Assembly (NCBI GenBank): GCA_937950065.1
Contig: CALFEN010000186.1
Span: 1-5,926, forward strand
Source of the DNA: an uncultured bacterium
Lineage (GTDB): Bacteria > Patescibacteria > JAEDAM01 > Absconditabacterales > Absconditicoccaceae
Length of the DNA: 5,926 bases
Direction of reading: 5' to 3'
Position 1 is the stretch's first letter; each line of letters starts with the position of its first letter. This document shows positions 5,884 to 5,926 of this stretch, one piece after another. The notes beneath the pieces are model-generated. The model saw only the letters and a list, made by a program, of their open reading frames with translations, did not search any database and had not been told where the DNA came from. The translations under genes and the position numbers were made by a program.

Positions 5884-5926
5884 AGATCGGAAGAGCACAC
5901 GTCTGAACTCCAGTCACTAGCTTATC
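5884..5926. other. Illumina TruSeq adapter and index (non-genomic)
   Basis: From 5884 the sequence is AGATCGGAAGAGCACACG followed by the rest of the standard TruSeq indexed adapter through CCAGTCAC. Then comes the six-base index TAGCTT (5918-5923, TruSeq index 10) and ATC, the first bases of the adapter tail. This is library read-through left on the contig end. It must not be annotated as biological sequence, and the contig should be trimmed at 5883. Confidence 0.98.

Overview
The window reads as a contig end from a low-G+C bacterium that uses genetic code 25, in which UGA means glycine. That code is known from the Candidate Phyla Radiation lineages Absconditabacteria (SR1) and Gracilibacteria (BD1-5/GN02). 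Under the standard code almost every gene is cut into short pieces at TGA. Read with TGA as Gly, long uninterrupted frames appear, and the TGA codons fall on glycines that are conserved in known families. Examples are the Asp-x-Gly-Asp motif of methionyl-tRNA formyltransferase, the SYGG motif of FtsW and the Gly-Cys of a lipoprotein lipobox. TAA and TAG still act as stops. All gene coordinates below assume code 25.

Plus strand, 1-2886. A 5'-truncated unknown gene (2-223) is followed by an unknown 184-residue protein (307-861) with four spaced copies of an L-T/S-x-E-E-A motif. A clear hairpin-plus-T-run terminator (892-927) follows, and a candidate promoter overlaps its left arm. Next are a very AT-rich two-helix membrane protein of unknown function (938-1699) and, overlapping it by 13 bases, a 399-residue protein (1687-2886). 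That protein joins an N-terminal YidD (membrane-insertion factor) domain to a complete methionyl-tRNA formyltransferase in one frame.

Minus strand, 5883-2890. An apparent operon reads cupin-like protein (3' part, 5883-5626), DUF218/YdcF-SanA-like protein (5623-4946), then FtsW-type SEDS peptidoglycan glycosyltransferase (4942-3824). The junctions are extremely tight (TAATAATG and a 3-base gap). After 131 bases comes a small lipoprotein gene (3692-3183). Between it and fmt lies a frameshifted, pilin-like remnant (3182-2890).

Functionally, the recognisable genes concern the cell envelope (FtsW, DUF218, lipoprotein, YidD, membrane protein) and initiator-tRNA formylation (Fmt). The last 43 bases (5884-5926) are not genomic. 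They match the Illumina TruSeq adapter plus an index, so the real sequence ends at 5883.

I found no RNA gene, CRISPR array or insertion sequence. The most notable points are the recoding itself, the YidD-Fmt fusion, the terminator/promoter overlap and the adapter tail.
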